Origin: Bacillota bacterium
GTDB taxonomy: Bacteria > Bacillota > Clostridia > Christensenellales > Christensenellaceae
Assembly (NCBI GenBank): GCA_023393165.1
Contig: JAEWMJ010000056.1
Span: forward strand, 122,067-186,066
Length of the DNA stretch: 64,000 nt
Direction of reading: 5' to 3'
The translations under genes were made by a program, and so were the position numbers. Positions 45,182 through 54,881 of this stretch are shown here, one piece after another. Each line of letters begins with the position of its first letter. Position 1 is the stretch's first letter. The notes under the pieces were generated by a model that worked only from the letters and a program-made list of their open reading frames with translations, did not search any database and was not told the DNA's origin.

Positions 45182-46095
45182 TATTCTCTGATCTCCCTTC
45201 CCGTTACCGCTAAAAACACATCGTTCAGCGAGCCTTTGTTTACCTCAAAATCTTCGATCTTATCCCGGAACATGCATAATATCCCAAGCGTCTGTTCCAC
45301 TTCCTTTAAATAAGCTTTGATATAACCCTGATCCCTTTCATAGCGGACGGACCTGTCGTTCAGATAAGATATCAACTCGTCCGGCGCATCTGTTTTGATC
45401 CGGACATACATATGGGTAAATTCGGACTTCAGCCGGTCGGGCGTATTGTAAGCCACAATCTTGCCGTGATCAATTATCGCCACGCTGGAGCAGAATTCGG
45501 CTTCATCCATATAATGTGTCGTTAAAAAAATCGTGATGGATTTTTGTTTCTGTACCTCCCGGATATACTCCCAGACGCTGGCCCTGGTTTGCGGATCCAG
45601 CCCAGCAGTAGGTTCGTCCAGAAACAGTACTTTGGGGAAATGAATCAGCCCCCGCGCGATCTCGACTCTTCTTTTCATTCCGCCGGACAGGCTTCCAACC
45701 GGCGCCTTTGCCCAGTCTGCAAGGTCCACAAGATTCAAAACAAAATCTGTTCTTTCCTTCACTTCTTTTTTGGGCACATGATAAAACCGGCAATGAAGTT
45801 TCAGATTCTGCTCAACCGTCAATTTTTGGTCCAGCGTGGACTCCTGGAATACGATGCCGATATCGCGCCTCACCAGGCTTTCCTGTTTTTCCACATCATG
45901 CCCGTTGATTATGAGCTTGCCCTCAGATTTGCTCTGGATCGTACACAGGGTGTTGATCGTGGTGCTTTTGCCCGCGCCGTTCGGTCCAAGAAAAGCAAAT
46001 GACGAACCTTGCTTTACATCAAAAGAAATATTGTCTACCGCAACCAGATGCCCGTACCTTTTGGTAAAATCCCTTACCTGGATAATATTCTCCAT
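45181..46095 (-). CDS. ABC transporter ATP-binding protein, DrrA-like
   Basis: A 304-residue ATPase. The start MENIIQV at 46095 has GGAGGGAATCGT upstream. Walker A GPNGAGKST near residue 38, signature LSGGMKRRVEIARG near 134, Walker B VLFLDEPTAGLD near 158, then a long C-terminal domain of the drug-resistance type. With the permease it forms an exporter, divergent from a histidine kinase and response regulator, a layout common for antibiotic-responsive exporters. Confidence 0.93.
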   Translation of the reverse strand: MENIIQVRDFTKRYGHLVAVDNISFDVKQGSSFAFLGPNGAGKSTTINTLCTIQSKSEGKLIINGHDVEKQESLVRRDIGIVFQESTLDQKLTVEQNLKLHCRFYHVPKKEVKERTDFVLNLVDLADWAKAPVGSLSGGMKRRVEIARGLIHFPKVLFLDEPTAGLDPQTRASVWEYIREVQKQKSITIFLTTHYMDEAEFCSSVAIIDHGKIVAYNTPDRLKSEFTHMYVRIKTDAPDELISYLNDRSVRYERDQGYIKAYLKEVEQTLGILCMFRDKIEDFEVNKGSLNDVFLAVTGREIRE

Positions 46096-46301
46096 ACGAT
46101 TCCCTCCGTTTTTTAATGACCTCATTTTATCCGCCAGTTATAAAATATCCATAAAACAGATTTAAAATATTCTTAAAATGTTTTAAAATAACCGTGAAGT
46201 TTCTTTAAACGACTTATTTTTATAAAATTTTAATATTTGATTTAAAATTCTTTTAAATAGCCATGATAGAATACAGCCATAGAAATATGAATGAAAGAGA
46301 T

Positions 46302-47537
46302 ATGGTTATGAACGAAAAAGACAGACGTGGCCAGCGCAGCGAATACCGGGCCAAGGTGCGGGAAATCAGAAAACAATTTAACGAAAACCATTATCATACG
46401 CAAAAGGAAATGATGGACAGACTCGCGGCGCTGGACCAAGAATACAAGAACCTCAGGCGCTCCAGGCACAGGCATGAAGATTTTGAGAAATACCACCGCA
46501 ACCTGAAACTGGTTCGCCCTTTGCCAATTGTTTTTATTCTGGTACTCTGGGCAGTCGTTTTTTTCAACGCCGGGTTTTCCACCAGCCTGGACGTCATGTT
46601 GCTGATCTTTACCATAATGGTCACGGCCGGAAGCGTTTTCCAGATAATTTTCATTACCCGCCTGGAAAGGCGCATCCTGCGTCCGATCAACGATCTGAAA
46701 AAAGGCGTCAACGAAATCGCGGGCGGGAATTATGAAATCCAGGTTGTATCAGAAGCGCACAGTTATATCGACACACTGATAGACGATTTCAACGCGATGG
46801 CGCGCAAATTAAAAGAAACCGAAGAGCTGAAAAACGAATACGAGAACAACCGGAAAGGCCTGATCGCAAACATATCGCACGACCTTAAAACTCCCATTAC
46901 TTCCATACAGGGGTATATTGAAGCTATAACAGAGTCAAAAGACTTACCGGACGAAAAAATGGAAAAATATCTGAAAATAATTCACAGCAATATTTCTTAT
47001 ATGAACAGGCTGATTGACGATCTTTTCCTTTTTTCCAAGCTGGATATGCAAAAATTTCCATTCGAATACTCCGTCGTATCGGTAAAGCCATTTATGAATG
47101 ACCTCATGGAAGAAATAAAAATAGACCTGGAAGAGAAGAAAATCGTCTTTTCTTTTCAGGACGCCCTTGATCCGGATGCGCGCATCCGGATCGACACAAA
47201 ACGCTTTCACCAGGTGGTGCGGAACATCATTGACAATGCGGTCAAATACGGCCCCGCGGACGGACTTATAATCCGGGCGGATCTTACGCGTCAGGATGGG
47301 TTCATTTACCTGAAACTTACGGATAACGGGCCGGGTATTCCCGAAGCCCAACTGGAACATATTTTTAAACGGTTTTACAGGCTGGACAACGAAAGGACAA
47401 AGGATATCTCCAGCACGGGGCTTGGCCTTGCCATTGCAAAGGAACTGATCGAGATGCAGGGCGGACATATCAGCGCATTCAACGCCGGGGGAGGAGGCAC
47501 TTGTTTTGCCGTCGCACTTCCCAAACATAAAGAATGA
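46302..47537 (+). CDS. Sensor histidine kinase
   Basis: A 411-residue membrane kinase. The start near 46302 has AAAGAG a few bases upstream; a second ATG follows at 46308. A charged N-terminal cytoplasmic part (1-70) precedes two helices (about 76-95 and 103-123) with almost no extracellular loop, then a HAMP, a HisKA domain with the phospho-His in ANISHDLKTPI and an ATPase domain (NIIDNAVKYGP, DNGPGIPE, GTGLGLA-like SSTGLGLAIAK). Such a short sensing loop is typical of kinases that respond to envelope stress through a transporter. Confidence 0.94.
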   Translation: MVMNEKDRRGQRSEYRAKVREIRKQFNENHYHTQKEMMDRLAALDQEYKNLRRSRHRHEDFEKYHRNLKLVRPLPIVFILVLWAVVFFNAGFSTSLDVMLLIFTIMVTAGSVFQIIFITRLERRILRPINDLKKGVNEIAGGNYEIQVVSEAHSYIDTLIDDFNAMARKLKETEELKNEYENNRKGLIANISHDLKTPITSIQGYIEAITESKDLPDEKMEKYLKIIHSNISYMNRLIDDLFLFSKLDMQKFPFEYSVVSVKPFMNDLMEEIKIDLEEKKIVFSFQDALDPDARIRIDTKRFHQVVRNIIDNAVKYGPADGLIIRADLTRQDGFIYLKLTDNGPGIPEAQLEHIFKRFYRLDNERTKDISSTGLGLAIAKELIEMQGGHISAFNAGGGGTCFAVALPKHKE

Positions 47538-47557
47538 TTGCTTAAGGAGCAAATAAA

Positions 47558-48244
47558 ATGAAAAATATTTTAATCATTGAAGACGATATCAATATTGCGG
47601 AACTGGAACGGGATTATCTGAAATTGAACGGGTATCATGCGGATATTGAGACAGACGGTGACGCCGGACTGAAACGGGCTCTCTCCGGCGCTTATGACGT
47701 GATCATCGTCGACCTGATGCTTCCCGGGAAAAATGGCTTTGAGATTATCCGGCTGATACGCGAAAAATTTGAGATTCCGATCCTGGTCGTATCGGCCAAA
47801 ACAGAAGATATTGATAAAATACGGGGCCTCGATCTGGGTGCGGACGATTACCTGACCAAACCCTTCAGTCCTGCAGAACTTACGGCGCGGATCAAATCTC
47901 ATATTAACCGGTATGAAAGGCTGAAAGGAAGCAATATTTCTTCCGATCTGATCACCCATAAGGGTTTGGAGATCAATACAGGTTCCCATAAGGTTTATTC
48001 CAACGGAAAAGAAGTACAGATGACGGCCAAGGAATACGAGCTGCTGCTGTATCTCGCATCCAATCCTAATATTGTATTTTCCAAAGACCAATTGTACGAA
48101 ACGATATGGGGCCAGGATTTTTTGGGTGATACTGCTACCGTGCCGGTGCATATCCAAAAGATACGTAAGAAAATTGAAAAAGATCCTTCGGAACCTGAAT
48201 TTATAGAAACATTGTGGGGATACGGATACCGTTTCAACGCTTGA
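47558..48244 (+). CDS. OmpR-family response regulator
   Basis: A 228-residue regulator: REC domain with DD at residues 8-9, the phospho-Asp in VDLMLPGKNG near 51, K in LTKPFS near 101, and a winged helix ending GYGYRFNA. It is paired with the kinase 20 bases upstream. The ABC exporter genes on the other strand are the likely targets. Confidence 0.95.
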   Translation: MKNILIIEDDINIAELERDYLKLNGYHADIETDGDAGLKRALSGAYDVIIVDLMLPGKNGFEIIRLIREKFEIPILVVSAKTEDIDKIRGLDLGADDYLTKPFSPAELTARIKSHINRYERLKGSNISSDLITHKGLEINTGSHKVYSNGKEVQMTAKEYELLLYLASNPNIVFSKDQLYETIWGQDFLGDTATVPVHIQKIRKKIEKDPSEPEFIETLWGYGYRFNA

Positions 48245-48251
48245 CGTCGAT

Positions 48252-48284
48252 AAAAAAAGAGCTGCAGCAAAGCAGCCTTTTTTA
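48252..48284. terminator. Bidirectional terminator
   Basis: GCTGC-AGCAAA-GCAGC with AAAAAAAG before and CTTTTTT after; serves the response regulator and the converging DUF308 gene. Confidence 0.75.
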
Positions 48285-48290
48285 TTAAAA

Positions 48291-48935
48291 TCATTCCGCC
48301 AGTTTTTTTCTTGTTCCCAAATCCTCCGGGTATTCCGTTACTTCCTCTCCGGTAATTTCATCCACAGGCCCAGATGACTCTTGTGCAGCAAAGCCCTCGG
48401 CCACGGTTTTATAAAAAGATGTAAACGAGAGGAAGAACCCATACATAAATGCCGCTGCACCCGCCAATTCGTATTGCAGATCTACCTTAACCGCGTATTC
48501 AAGCAGCAGCAATCCCGCGGCTGCAGCAAGAAACAATATCGATATAAACAGATAGGAACCCCACCCGCTTAACCCCTGTTTTTTAGCCAGGGAGCACTGA
48601 CGTATGCGGATGATTGCCTGTACGAACAGGAGCACAGCTATAAGCGAATAAAGGAATTCAACATATATCAGCGCATCGAGTATAAAGGCTAATCCAAACA
48701 GCGCTTCCGTTATCCCGACCGCAATTTCCAGTCCGGTGCTTCCCGTAAAAGTGCTGCTGCCCGGCAGGCAAATCAGGATCAGCCGAACGAGAGCCGCAAT
48801 TGTGACCGCGCCTGCAAAAAAGACAATATCACCAAAGGTAAAAACAGGGTTAACTAAGCTGAGGACTCCAAAAATCGCAAACAATATTCCTAAAATCAAT
48901 TGAAAAACCCGGTTTACTCCAGATAAATCCTTCAT
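48291..48935 (-). CDS. DUF308-like membrane protein
   Basis: A 214-residue membrane protein with six short helices in pairs, beginning VNRVFQLILGILFAIFGVLSLV, resembling HdeD/DUF308 proteins. A polar tail of about 40 residues ends it (VDEITGEEVTEYPEDLGT). Role unknown; members have been linked to acid or envelope stress. GGAGG lies before the ATG. Confidence 0.7.
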   Translation of the reverse strand: MKDLSGVNRVFQLILGILFAIFGVLSLVNPVFTFGDIVFFAGAVTIAALVRLILICLPGSSTFTGSTGLEIAVGITEALFGLAFILDALIYVEFLYSLIAVLLFVQAIIRIRQCSLAKKQGLSGWGSYLFISILFLAAAAGLLLLEYAVKVDLQYELAGAAAFMYGFFLSFTSFYKTVAEGFAAQESSGPVDEITGEEVTEYPEDLGTRKKLAE

Positions 48936-49040
48936 ACAACATCCTCCGTTCCGCCTTAACTATCTATATATAAACTATTTTTGCATTATTTTTATTATTC
49001 CACTTATCCCGCCGAATAGACGTACCAAATCAACTGCAAA

Positions 49041-51206
49041 TTATTGGGACGTTTCCGGTTCATTTGTTTGTGTCGTTTCCGGTTGTTCGGTCGTTTCCGG
49101 TTCTGTCGTCTCTTCGGGGTCCACATATCCTTCGGGCTTCATCAACTCCCGTCCAATGAAGTATCTTGCGTCGCCCTCGTCTTTCAGGGTATCCAGCATT
49201 ACAAGGGTCAATTTTGGGTTGCTTTCGTCCTCATTGATCAGTATCAGCCAGTTGACTTCCTTCTTGTTGCCGTCGGCCTGCGAAACCTGTGCGGTGCCTG
49301 TTTTGCCGATAAGGTTCACTCCGGGCAGACGCGATTGATATGCGGTACCGGATTCAACCACCATACGAAGAGCTTCTTTTAAAATATCGATCGTGGACTG
49401 CTGCATCACGCCTTGTTTAAAAATAGTGCGTTGGTTTTGATATACTTTATTATATGAAGTTCCCTGCGTTTGATAAATACTGTCCACAATCGTGGGATTC
49501 AGCATGTCGCCGTTGTTCATGATCGCGGTGTACATGCTGGCCAGCTGTAAGGGGCTCACCAGAATCTCCGCCATTCCATATCCCATATCGGCCAGTATTT
49601 TTATATTCATTTCGGTGCCTTCATTCAGCAAATTTGATTTTTTTATGGGTAACTCGAACGACGGTACTTCGCCCATACCGATTTTATGCATATATTCCAT
49701 AAACGGTTCGATACCGACCTGCATGGCTGCCCAAGCATAAAAGATGTTGTCGGAAGATTTCATTGCGTTCATCATATTGAATTCGCCCAGGGTTTCATGA
49801 GCCCTCTTAATAGATGGATACACCCACCCTTCCACATGGGGCATCCATTCGTTGTTTACGATATCCTTATTAATGTCGGGCACGGTTTCAGGCGTTAACT
49901 TCCCGCTCTCCAGCGCCGGAACAATCGAAAACGGCTTAAAAGAGGAGCCCGGCGGCAGAACTGCCTGGGTGGCCCTGAAGAAAAGAGGCGTTTGGGCTTC
50001 CTCGGAATTCAGGTAACTCCAAAGCTTGTTGTCCATGGGAAAGCTGAAATAATTCGGGTCGAACGACGGATAGGAAACAAGGGCTTCCACATTTCCCGTT
50101 TTGTAATCCAACACAACCACCGCGCCGCTTTGATCCTCTTTCAGATTTGTTGCAAGAAGCGAATACGCCTTGTTCTGAATTCTGGCGTCCAGCGTGGTAA
50201 CAATATCTTCCCCGTCCTGCTTGGGCTGTTCAAAAAGCACCTTTTTTTCGTTGCCCAGCGAATCCTGAACATAAATCTTATATCCGTCAGAAGGGCGAAG
50301 CTGGTCTTCATAAATGGCTTCAAGGCCTGTTTTTCCGATTTTTGAATCCTGCGTGATCCCTTTGTCGGCCATTTCAGCAACCTCATCGTCGCTGGGCGAA
50401 CCCATATATCCCACCGAATGCGCGAAACTGTCCTGCATGGGATAATACCGCAAAGGCGTAAGCGAATCCTCGTCAATCTGAACACCGGGTACCGCGGTAA
50501 GCGCGTCTTTTTGTTCCTGCGTCAGCGTGTTCTTGGGTAAGGCTTTTATTACCGCCAGATCAAATTTGTTTTCCACCGCGTTGTTATATTTCTCAAGAAT
50601 ATCCGCGGCGTCAATTCCGAGGACGCTTGAGACGGTTGCAGCCGCCGTGTTTATATCCTGTATTTTGGCTATTTCAAGATAAACGGACTGCGCGTAATCA
50701 TTTTTCGCAAGTACTTCCTTGTTTTTATCAAATATTTCACCGCGTTTCCCATATTCCGTTTTGATACGCACAGTATCTCCTGTTTCCAGGAACGGAAGTA
50801 TCAGGGACGGAGTATACATGACCCCATATCCGTTGATAGTGGGAGTAATATCCGCCTGGTAATCGTATTGAATATCGCCCATCAATTTGCTTTTCATGGC
50901 GAGGGTATATTTCAAAGTAAACATTTCCCCGTTTTCAACAACTTCACGGCTTGTCAGCTTTATATCCGTAACCTGCAACGCGCCCAGGATATTGTTGTAT
51001 CGCGCGGCAAATTCCTCTTCCGTTCCCTTGCCCGCGCTGTGTTCATATATATAACCATACGCAGCGGAATAGTCGCGGTTTGCTATCGCTTCCGCGAAAC
51101 CGTATCCCAACGTAGCAGCGCCGCTGCCTACGCCAATTGCGCTGCAGGACACGGATGAGATTACCAAAACCAATATTAAAAAAATCGAACATATCTTCTT
51201 AATCAT
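49041..51206 (-). CDS. MecA-like class B penicillin-binding lipoprotein
   Basis: A 721-residue cell-wall transpeptidase. The signal peptide ends in the lipobox SSVSC near residue 22. Then an NTF2-like MecA N-terminal domain (about 30-135), a PBP dimer domain, and the transpeptidase with all motifs: SSFKP near residue 443, SSDN near 506 and KTGTA near 658. The tail is 40 residues rich in Thr, Glu and Pro. The start MIKKICS at 51206 was chosen because the longer ORF start sits in the promoter. Homologous PBPs can give low beta-lactam affinity, but the sequence alone does not show resistance. The -10 box lies seven bases before the ATG. Confidence 0.92.
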   Translation of the reverse strand: MIKKICSIFLILVLVISSVSCSAIGVGSGAATLGYGFAEAIANRDYSAAYGYIYEHSAGKGTEEEFAARYNNILGALQVTDIKLTSREVVENGEMFTLKYTLAMKSKLMGDIQYDYQADITPTINGYGVMYTPSLILPFLETGDTVRIKTEYGKRGEIFDKNKEVLAKNDYAQSVYLEIAKIQDINTAAATVSSVLGIDAADILEKYNNAVENKFDLAVIKALPKNTLTQEQKDALTAVPGVQIDEDSLTPLRYYPMQDSFAHSVGYMGSPSDDEVAEMADKGITQDSKIGKTGLEAIYEDQLRPSDGYKIYVQDSLGNEKKVLFEQPKQDGEDIVTTLDARIQNKAYSLLATNLKEDQSGAVVVLDYKTGNVEALVSYPSFDPNYFSFPMDNKLWSYLNSEEAQTPLFFRATQAVLPPGSSFKPFSIVPALESGKLTPETVPDINKDIVNNEWMPHVEGWVYPSIKRAHETLGEFNMMNAMKSSDNIFYAWAAMQVGIEPFMEYMHKIGMGEVPSFELPIKKSNLLNEGTEMNIKILADMGYGMAEILVSPLQLASMYTAIMNNGDMLNPTIVDSIYQTQGTSYNKVYQNQRTIFKQGVMQQSTIDILKEALRMVVESGTAYQSRLPGVNLIGKTGTAQVSQADGNKKEVNWLILINEDESNPKLTLVMLDTLKDEGDARYFIGRELMKPEGYVDPEETTEPETTEQPETTQTNEPETSQ

Positions 51207-51212
51207 GCGCAC

Positions 51213-51241
51213 ATTATACATCTTTTTGGCTTTATTTGCAA
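51213..51241 (-). promoter_or_regulatory. Promoter of the MecA-like PBP gene
   Basis: Minus strand: TTGCAA (51236-51241), 17 bases, TATAAT (51213-51218). The expected transcription start falls on the A of the ATG at 51206, which suggests a leaderless mRNA. Confidence 0.6.
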
Positions 51242-51299
51242 AATTTTCGGGTCCGGGGCAGGCCAAACCATGTAAAAAGTGACAGCAAAGCGGCTTTAG

Positions 51300-51328
51300 T
51301 TGACTTATTTTAATTTTTGTTATATTAT
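51300..51328 (+). promoter_or_regulatory. yabE promoter
   Basis: TTGACT (51300-51305), 17 bases, TATTAT (51323-51328), then AGGAGG at 51343 and ATG at 51354. Confidence 0.7.
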
Positions 51329-51353
51329 ACTTCTACTATAATAGGAGGTTGTT

Positions 51354-52652
51354 ATGGTGATAAGAAAAAGGCCGACAAGCCGTGCCAGGCATGCTGGCAA
51401 AGCAAGGCATTCCAGTTCTTACCTGAACGGAATACTTTACACCGCTCAAAAAAAATCTACCACGTATAACGACATCATTCCGGTTAACGAACTAAAAAAG
51501 AGAAATTACATCAACGATTTTATAGAAAATATTTTATCCAGAGTATCCAAAAAATACAGTTACCAAAACAAAGACAGGACGGCGGTTAAAAAGGCGGCCG
51601 CTCCGAAGACGCCTGCCGTTTCCATATTCCAGGACAGGGCGGTTGTTCTGACAACGATTATCTGTATAGCAGTCGCAATATCCGCAGTAATAGCGGTTCC
51701 GATCGCCTTTGCAAAGCACGAGGTAACCGTCAATCTGCTGGACTCGGGCAGAACTTTTACCGCCGCCACGTCCGCCAGAACGGTTGGCGAGTTTCTTGAA
51801 AAGAACGACATCAAGCTGGGCGATCAGGATATCCTGGATACTTCGGCCGATCTTCCGGTTGAAGATAACATGGACATCATCATCCGCCGCGCAATGCCTC
51901 TTACGGTAAACGCAGGAGTGGATACCAAGGACGTGAGCATGATCGCGGGAACAGTCAGCGAGGCGCTTAATCTCGCGGGCGTTCAGGTGGACAGCGACGA
52001 CGAAGTCTATCCCTCCACGGATTCCTATATCAGGCCGGGCATGTCTATCGACTATATCAAAGTTGACGTAAAAATGGTGACAGATACAAAGATCATCGGA
52101 TATAAGGAACTGACCCGCGAGGATGACTCTATTATGAAAGGCGATCAGGAAGTCGTTCAATACGGCGAAGAAGGCGAAATGGAAACAAGTACCAAGCAGG
52201 TTTATAAAAACGGCGTGCTGTTTTCACAGGAAGTGGTTTCTGAAGAAGTCACAAAGGAACCCCAAAATGAAATAATTGCCATTGGTACAAAGGTAATTAA
52301 AAAGCCCACCAAACCTTCGGGCAGTTCGGGCGGTTCCTCCGGCTCCCTCGCAGGCGGCCTCAGTCCGGACCAGGTCCGCGAGGTGCGCACCATGACGGCT
52401 ACGGCGTATTCGGGCGATTCCAGTACCGCTACAGGTACTTATCCCCAACGCGGAACGATCGCCGCAGACCCGGGCGTATTGCCCTACGGTACCAGATTGT
52501 ATATCGAAGGTTACGGATTCGGCCGCGTGGAGGATACTGGCGGATTCATAAACTGGTCCGGCGGTTCCAATACGATCGACCTGTTTATGGGTTCGGAATC
52601 CGAATGCTATGCCTGGGGCAGACGCACAGTTACCGTTTATATTTTGAATTAA
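51354..52652 (+). CDS. yabE: YabE-like protein with DUF348, G5 and 3D domains
   Basis: A 432-residue cell-wall-linked protein. A basic cytoplasmic part (1-95) precedes one helix (about 97-117), then two DUF348 repeats (120-215), a G5 domain (about 225-310), a Ser/Gly linker and a 3D domain (345-430) with its aspartates in AADPGVLPYGT, VEDTGG and IDLFM. The 3D domain is a lytic transglycosylase or MltA-like fold, so it may cut peptidoglycan on resuscitation. It is followed 11 bases on by rsmA. In Bacillus rnmV lies between the two and is absent here. Confidence 0.92.
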   Translation: MVIRKRPTSRARHAGKARHSSSYLNGILYTAQKKSTTYNDIIPVNELKKRNYINDFIENILSRVSKKYSYQNKDRTAVKKAAAPKTPAVSIFQDRAVVLTTIICIAVAISAVIAVPIAFAKHEVTVNLLDSGRTFTAATSARTVGEFLEKNDIKLGDQDILDTSADLPVEDNMDIIIRRAMPLTVNAGVDTKDVSMIAGTVSEALNLAGVQVDSDDEVYPSTDSYIRPGMSIDYIKVDVKMVTDTKIIGYKELTREDDSIMKGDQEVVQYGEEGEMETSTKQVYKNGVLFSQEVVSEEVTKEPQNEIIAIGTKVIKKPTKPSGSSGGSSGSLAGGLSPDQVREVRTMTATAYSGDSSTATGTYPQRGTIAADPGVLPYGTRLYIEGYGFGRVEDTGGFINWSGGSNTIDLFMGSESECYAWGRRTVTVYILN

Positions 52653-52663
52653 GAAGGATCAAG

Positions 52664-53518
52664 GTGAATACTGCATCCAAAAAAAACATCCAGATAATTC
52701 TGGAAAAATATAAGCTGGCTCCTTTAAAAAAGTTCGGACAGAATTTTTTAGCCGACGGGAATATCGTGAGTAAAATTGCGGATTCCATGCATCTGACAAA
52801 AGACGACTGTGTACTGGAAGTAGGCCCGGGACTTGGCGCCTTAACGCTGGCGCTGGCCGCGCGGGCCGGGAAAGTGCTTGCCGTAGAGATAGATAAAGGG
52901 ATGATCGAAGCCCTTAAAGAAATACTCACGGATTCCCCCAACGTAACCGTGATTGAAGGCGATATATTGAAAACGGATATCCGGCAGATTGCCGCCGAGC
53001 AATTAAACGACAGTTTCCACGCTTGTGGAAACCTGCCGTATTATATTACCGCGCCATGCATCCTGACGCTTATAGAAAGCGGCGCTAAAAGCCTTACGGC
53101 CATGGTGCAGAAGGAAGTCGCCGAACGCCTGTCATCTCCTCCCGGCAACAAGAATTACGGGAGCCTAACCGCATCGGTTTCTTATTATGCAAAACCCGAG
53201 ACGCTTTTCACTGTTGGCAAAAACTGCTTTTTCCCTTCTCCGGATGTCGATTCGGCCATTGTACGGATGGAACTTGACAGGCAGCCTTACCCTGTATCGC
53301 GGGAGTGGTATACCCGAATTGTGCGCGCCTCGTTTGCAATGCGCCGAAAAACGGTTTACAACAATCTTATATCTGAATTCGGCAAATCGCCGGACGGCAA
53401 AGAACTCATTGTGGAAGCGCTTCACGCCTGCCGTTTAAACCCTTCCGTACGCGCGGAAGATCTCTCGCCCGAAGACTTCTATCATTTATCCGAATTCTTT
53501 TCTAAAAGGACGGTTTGA
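52664..53518 (+). CDS. rsmA: 16S rRNA dimethyladenosine transferase RsmA/KsgA
   Basis: A 284-residue methyltransferase that modifies two adenines in the 3' end of 16S rRNA. GTG at 52664 follows AAGGA. Motifs: KFGQNFLAD near residue 24, the SAM motif VGPGLGALTLAL near 52 and CGNLPYYIT near 124 with the NLPY catalytic motif. It is co-transcribed with yabE. Confidence 0.96.
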   Translation: MNTASKKNIQIILEKYKLAPLKKFGQNFLADGNIVSKIADSMHLTKDDCVLEVGPGLGALTLALAARAGKVLAVEIDKGMIEALKEILTDSPNVTVIEGDILKTDIRQIAAEQLNDSFHACGNLPYYITAPCILTLIESGAKSLTAMVQKEVAERLSSPPGNKNYGSLTASVSYYAKPETLFTVGKNCFFPSPDVDSAIVRMELDRQPYPVSREWYTRIVRASFAMRRKTVYNNLISEFGKSPDGKELIVEALHACRLNPSVRAEDLSPEDFYHLSEFFSKRTV

Positions 53519-53598
53519 AGCCATTTCCGGGAAATCCCGGTTTATGACAAGTTATATTTTGAGCGATCCACAACTAAATGTACTGTTTCCTTAAATAA

Positions 53599-53626
53599 AT
53601 GAAGGCGGCTTGAAAGCCGCCTTCAT
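53599..53626 (+). terminator. rsmA terminator
   Basis: ATGAAGGCGGCT-TGAA-AGCCGCCTTCAT, a 12-pair stem. It is followed by T-rich sequence. The next 170 bases contain a second weak hairpin (about 53733-53782) with arms near ACCCGCC and GGCAGGTTT. Confidence 0.8.
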
Positions 53627-53923
53627 TTAAAACAGTCAAGAACGCCCCTCTTTAGAGCGGCGCCCGGTATATGTTTATGAAATGAGATGAAAATCGATTG
53701 GAGGGTTTGATTCAGGAATTATCATGGAAATTCAGCCCCAAAAACCCGCCCGGGCAAAATATCCCAGGCAGGTTTCGGGCTATCCCCAACTCCTGTTTTT
53801 TATTTTTATACATTATTTTTGTATTTACATTTATTTAACAATTATAAATTAATAGCAGTTTTTTAAAAAAAGCATCTTCATTCTTCGTTCTTATTCATTC
53901 TTTTATTCAAATTATTCATCGGT

Positions 53924-54007
53924 TTATCCACATTATCCACAGAGACATTCACAAAACTGCTTAAATAAACGGGTTCATTTTTTAAGTTATCCACAATTTT
54001 ATCCACT
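53924..54007 (+). promoter_or_regulatory. Cluster of four DnaA boxes
   Basis: Perfect TTATCCACA at 53924-53932, 53933-53941 and 53987-53995, and TTATCCACT at 53999-54007, all in the same orientation; the first two abut. An AT-rich stretch (53793-53870) lies to the left. The cluster sits between rsmA and spo0A, downstream of spo0A. No dnaA gene is in view. It may titrate DnaA, or contribute to origin function. Confidence 0.75.
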
Positions 54008-54077
54008 ACTCCACATTTATTCATTTTTCAATAAATAACTGTAAATACGCGATTCTGCATATTTATTCACTTCTTTA

Positions 54078-54860
54078 TCAGGCGCCCTGCTCCATGATCA
54101 GTTTATCCGCAACAAGCGCTATAAACTCTCCGTTTGTGGGTTTTTCCAGCTTATTGTATATATTGTACCCGAAGATATCGTTCATATTTTCAACTTTGCC
54201 CCTAGTCCATGCAACTTCTATTGCATGGCGTATCGCCCGCTCCACTTTACTTGAGCTCGTTTGAAAATGCTCGGCTATTCCCGGATATAATTCTTTTGTT
54301 ATGTAATTGATCGTGTCCGGCGATTTTACCACCATTTTAATCGCTTCACGCAGGAAATGATAGCCCTTGATATGCGCGGGTATGCCGATCGCCAAAAATA
54401 TGGATGTAATTTTTTCATCCAGGCTGCGGCTGCGTACGGTTTCGGTGATCTTAGGATTGTAAATCTGTCCACGCATATCCAGCAGGTCTAAAATCCTCTT
54501 GTACAGGATCTCGACCTCCACGGGCTTTACCATGTAATACTTGGCGCCCAGACCCAGCGCGCGTCGAACGATTCCCTCTTCGCCCAACGCCGACAATACG
54601 ATCACATTAGGCGTATTCAGACCGCTTTTCGCAAAATACTCCAGAAGATAGAACCCGTCGGTTCCCGGCATCACCAGATCCAGAATAATAATGTCGGGAA
54701 CTTCAATCTTGATGAACTCGAGCGCCTCCGCCGCATTTTTCGCACATCCCGTGATCCGCATGTTGTCTTGCTTATCCAGATAATTTTTAATCATAAACCC
54801 AAGCGAATCACTGTCCTCCACGATCAATACTTTAATTTCTTTTCCCATCTCTTTTATCAT
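54078..54860 (-). CDS. spo0A: Sporulation master regulator Spo0A
   Basis: A 260-residue response regulator. Receiver domain: VEDSDS near residue 14, the phospho-Asp in ILDLVMPGTDG near 59, Lys in YMVKPVEVE near 107. The C-terminal Spo0A domain has the recognition helix SSKVERAIRHAIEVAWTRG near 200-220. GGAGGG precedes the ATG. In most spore formers spoIVB precedes spo0A; here the upstream region is a leader of about 200 bases and a divergent sipL-like gene. Confidence 0.98.
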   Translation of the reverse strand: MIKEMGKEIKVLIVEDSDSLGFMIKNYLDKQDNMRITGCAKNAAEALEFIKIEVPDIIILDLVMPGTDGFYLLEYFAKSGLNTPNVIVLSALGEEGIVRRALGLGAKYYMVKPVEVEILYKRILDLLDMRGQIYNPKITETVRSRSLDEKITSIFLAIGIPAHIKGYHFLREAIKMVVKSPDTINYITKELYPGIAEHFQTSSSKVERAIRHAIEVAWTRGKVENMNDIFGYNIYNKLEKPTNGEFIALVADKLIMEQGA

Positions 54861-54881
54861 TTTTTTCTCCCTCCGTCATTT

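Noticed and set aside
53924..54007. Calling the DnaA boxes a full oriC
   Set aside because: dnaA, dnaN and rpmH are not in view, and no unwinding element could be identified with certainty. Kept as a box cluster only.
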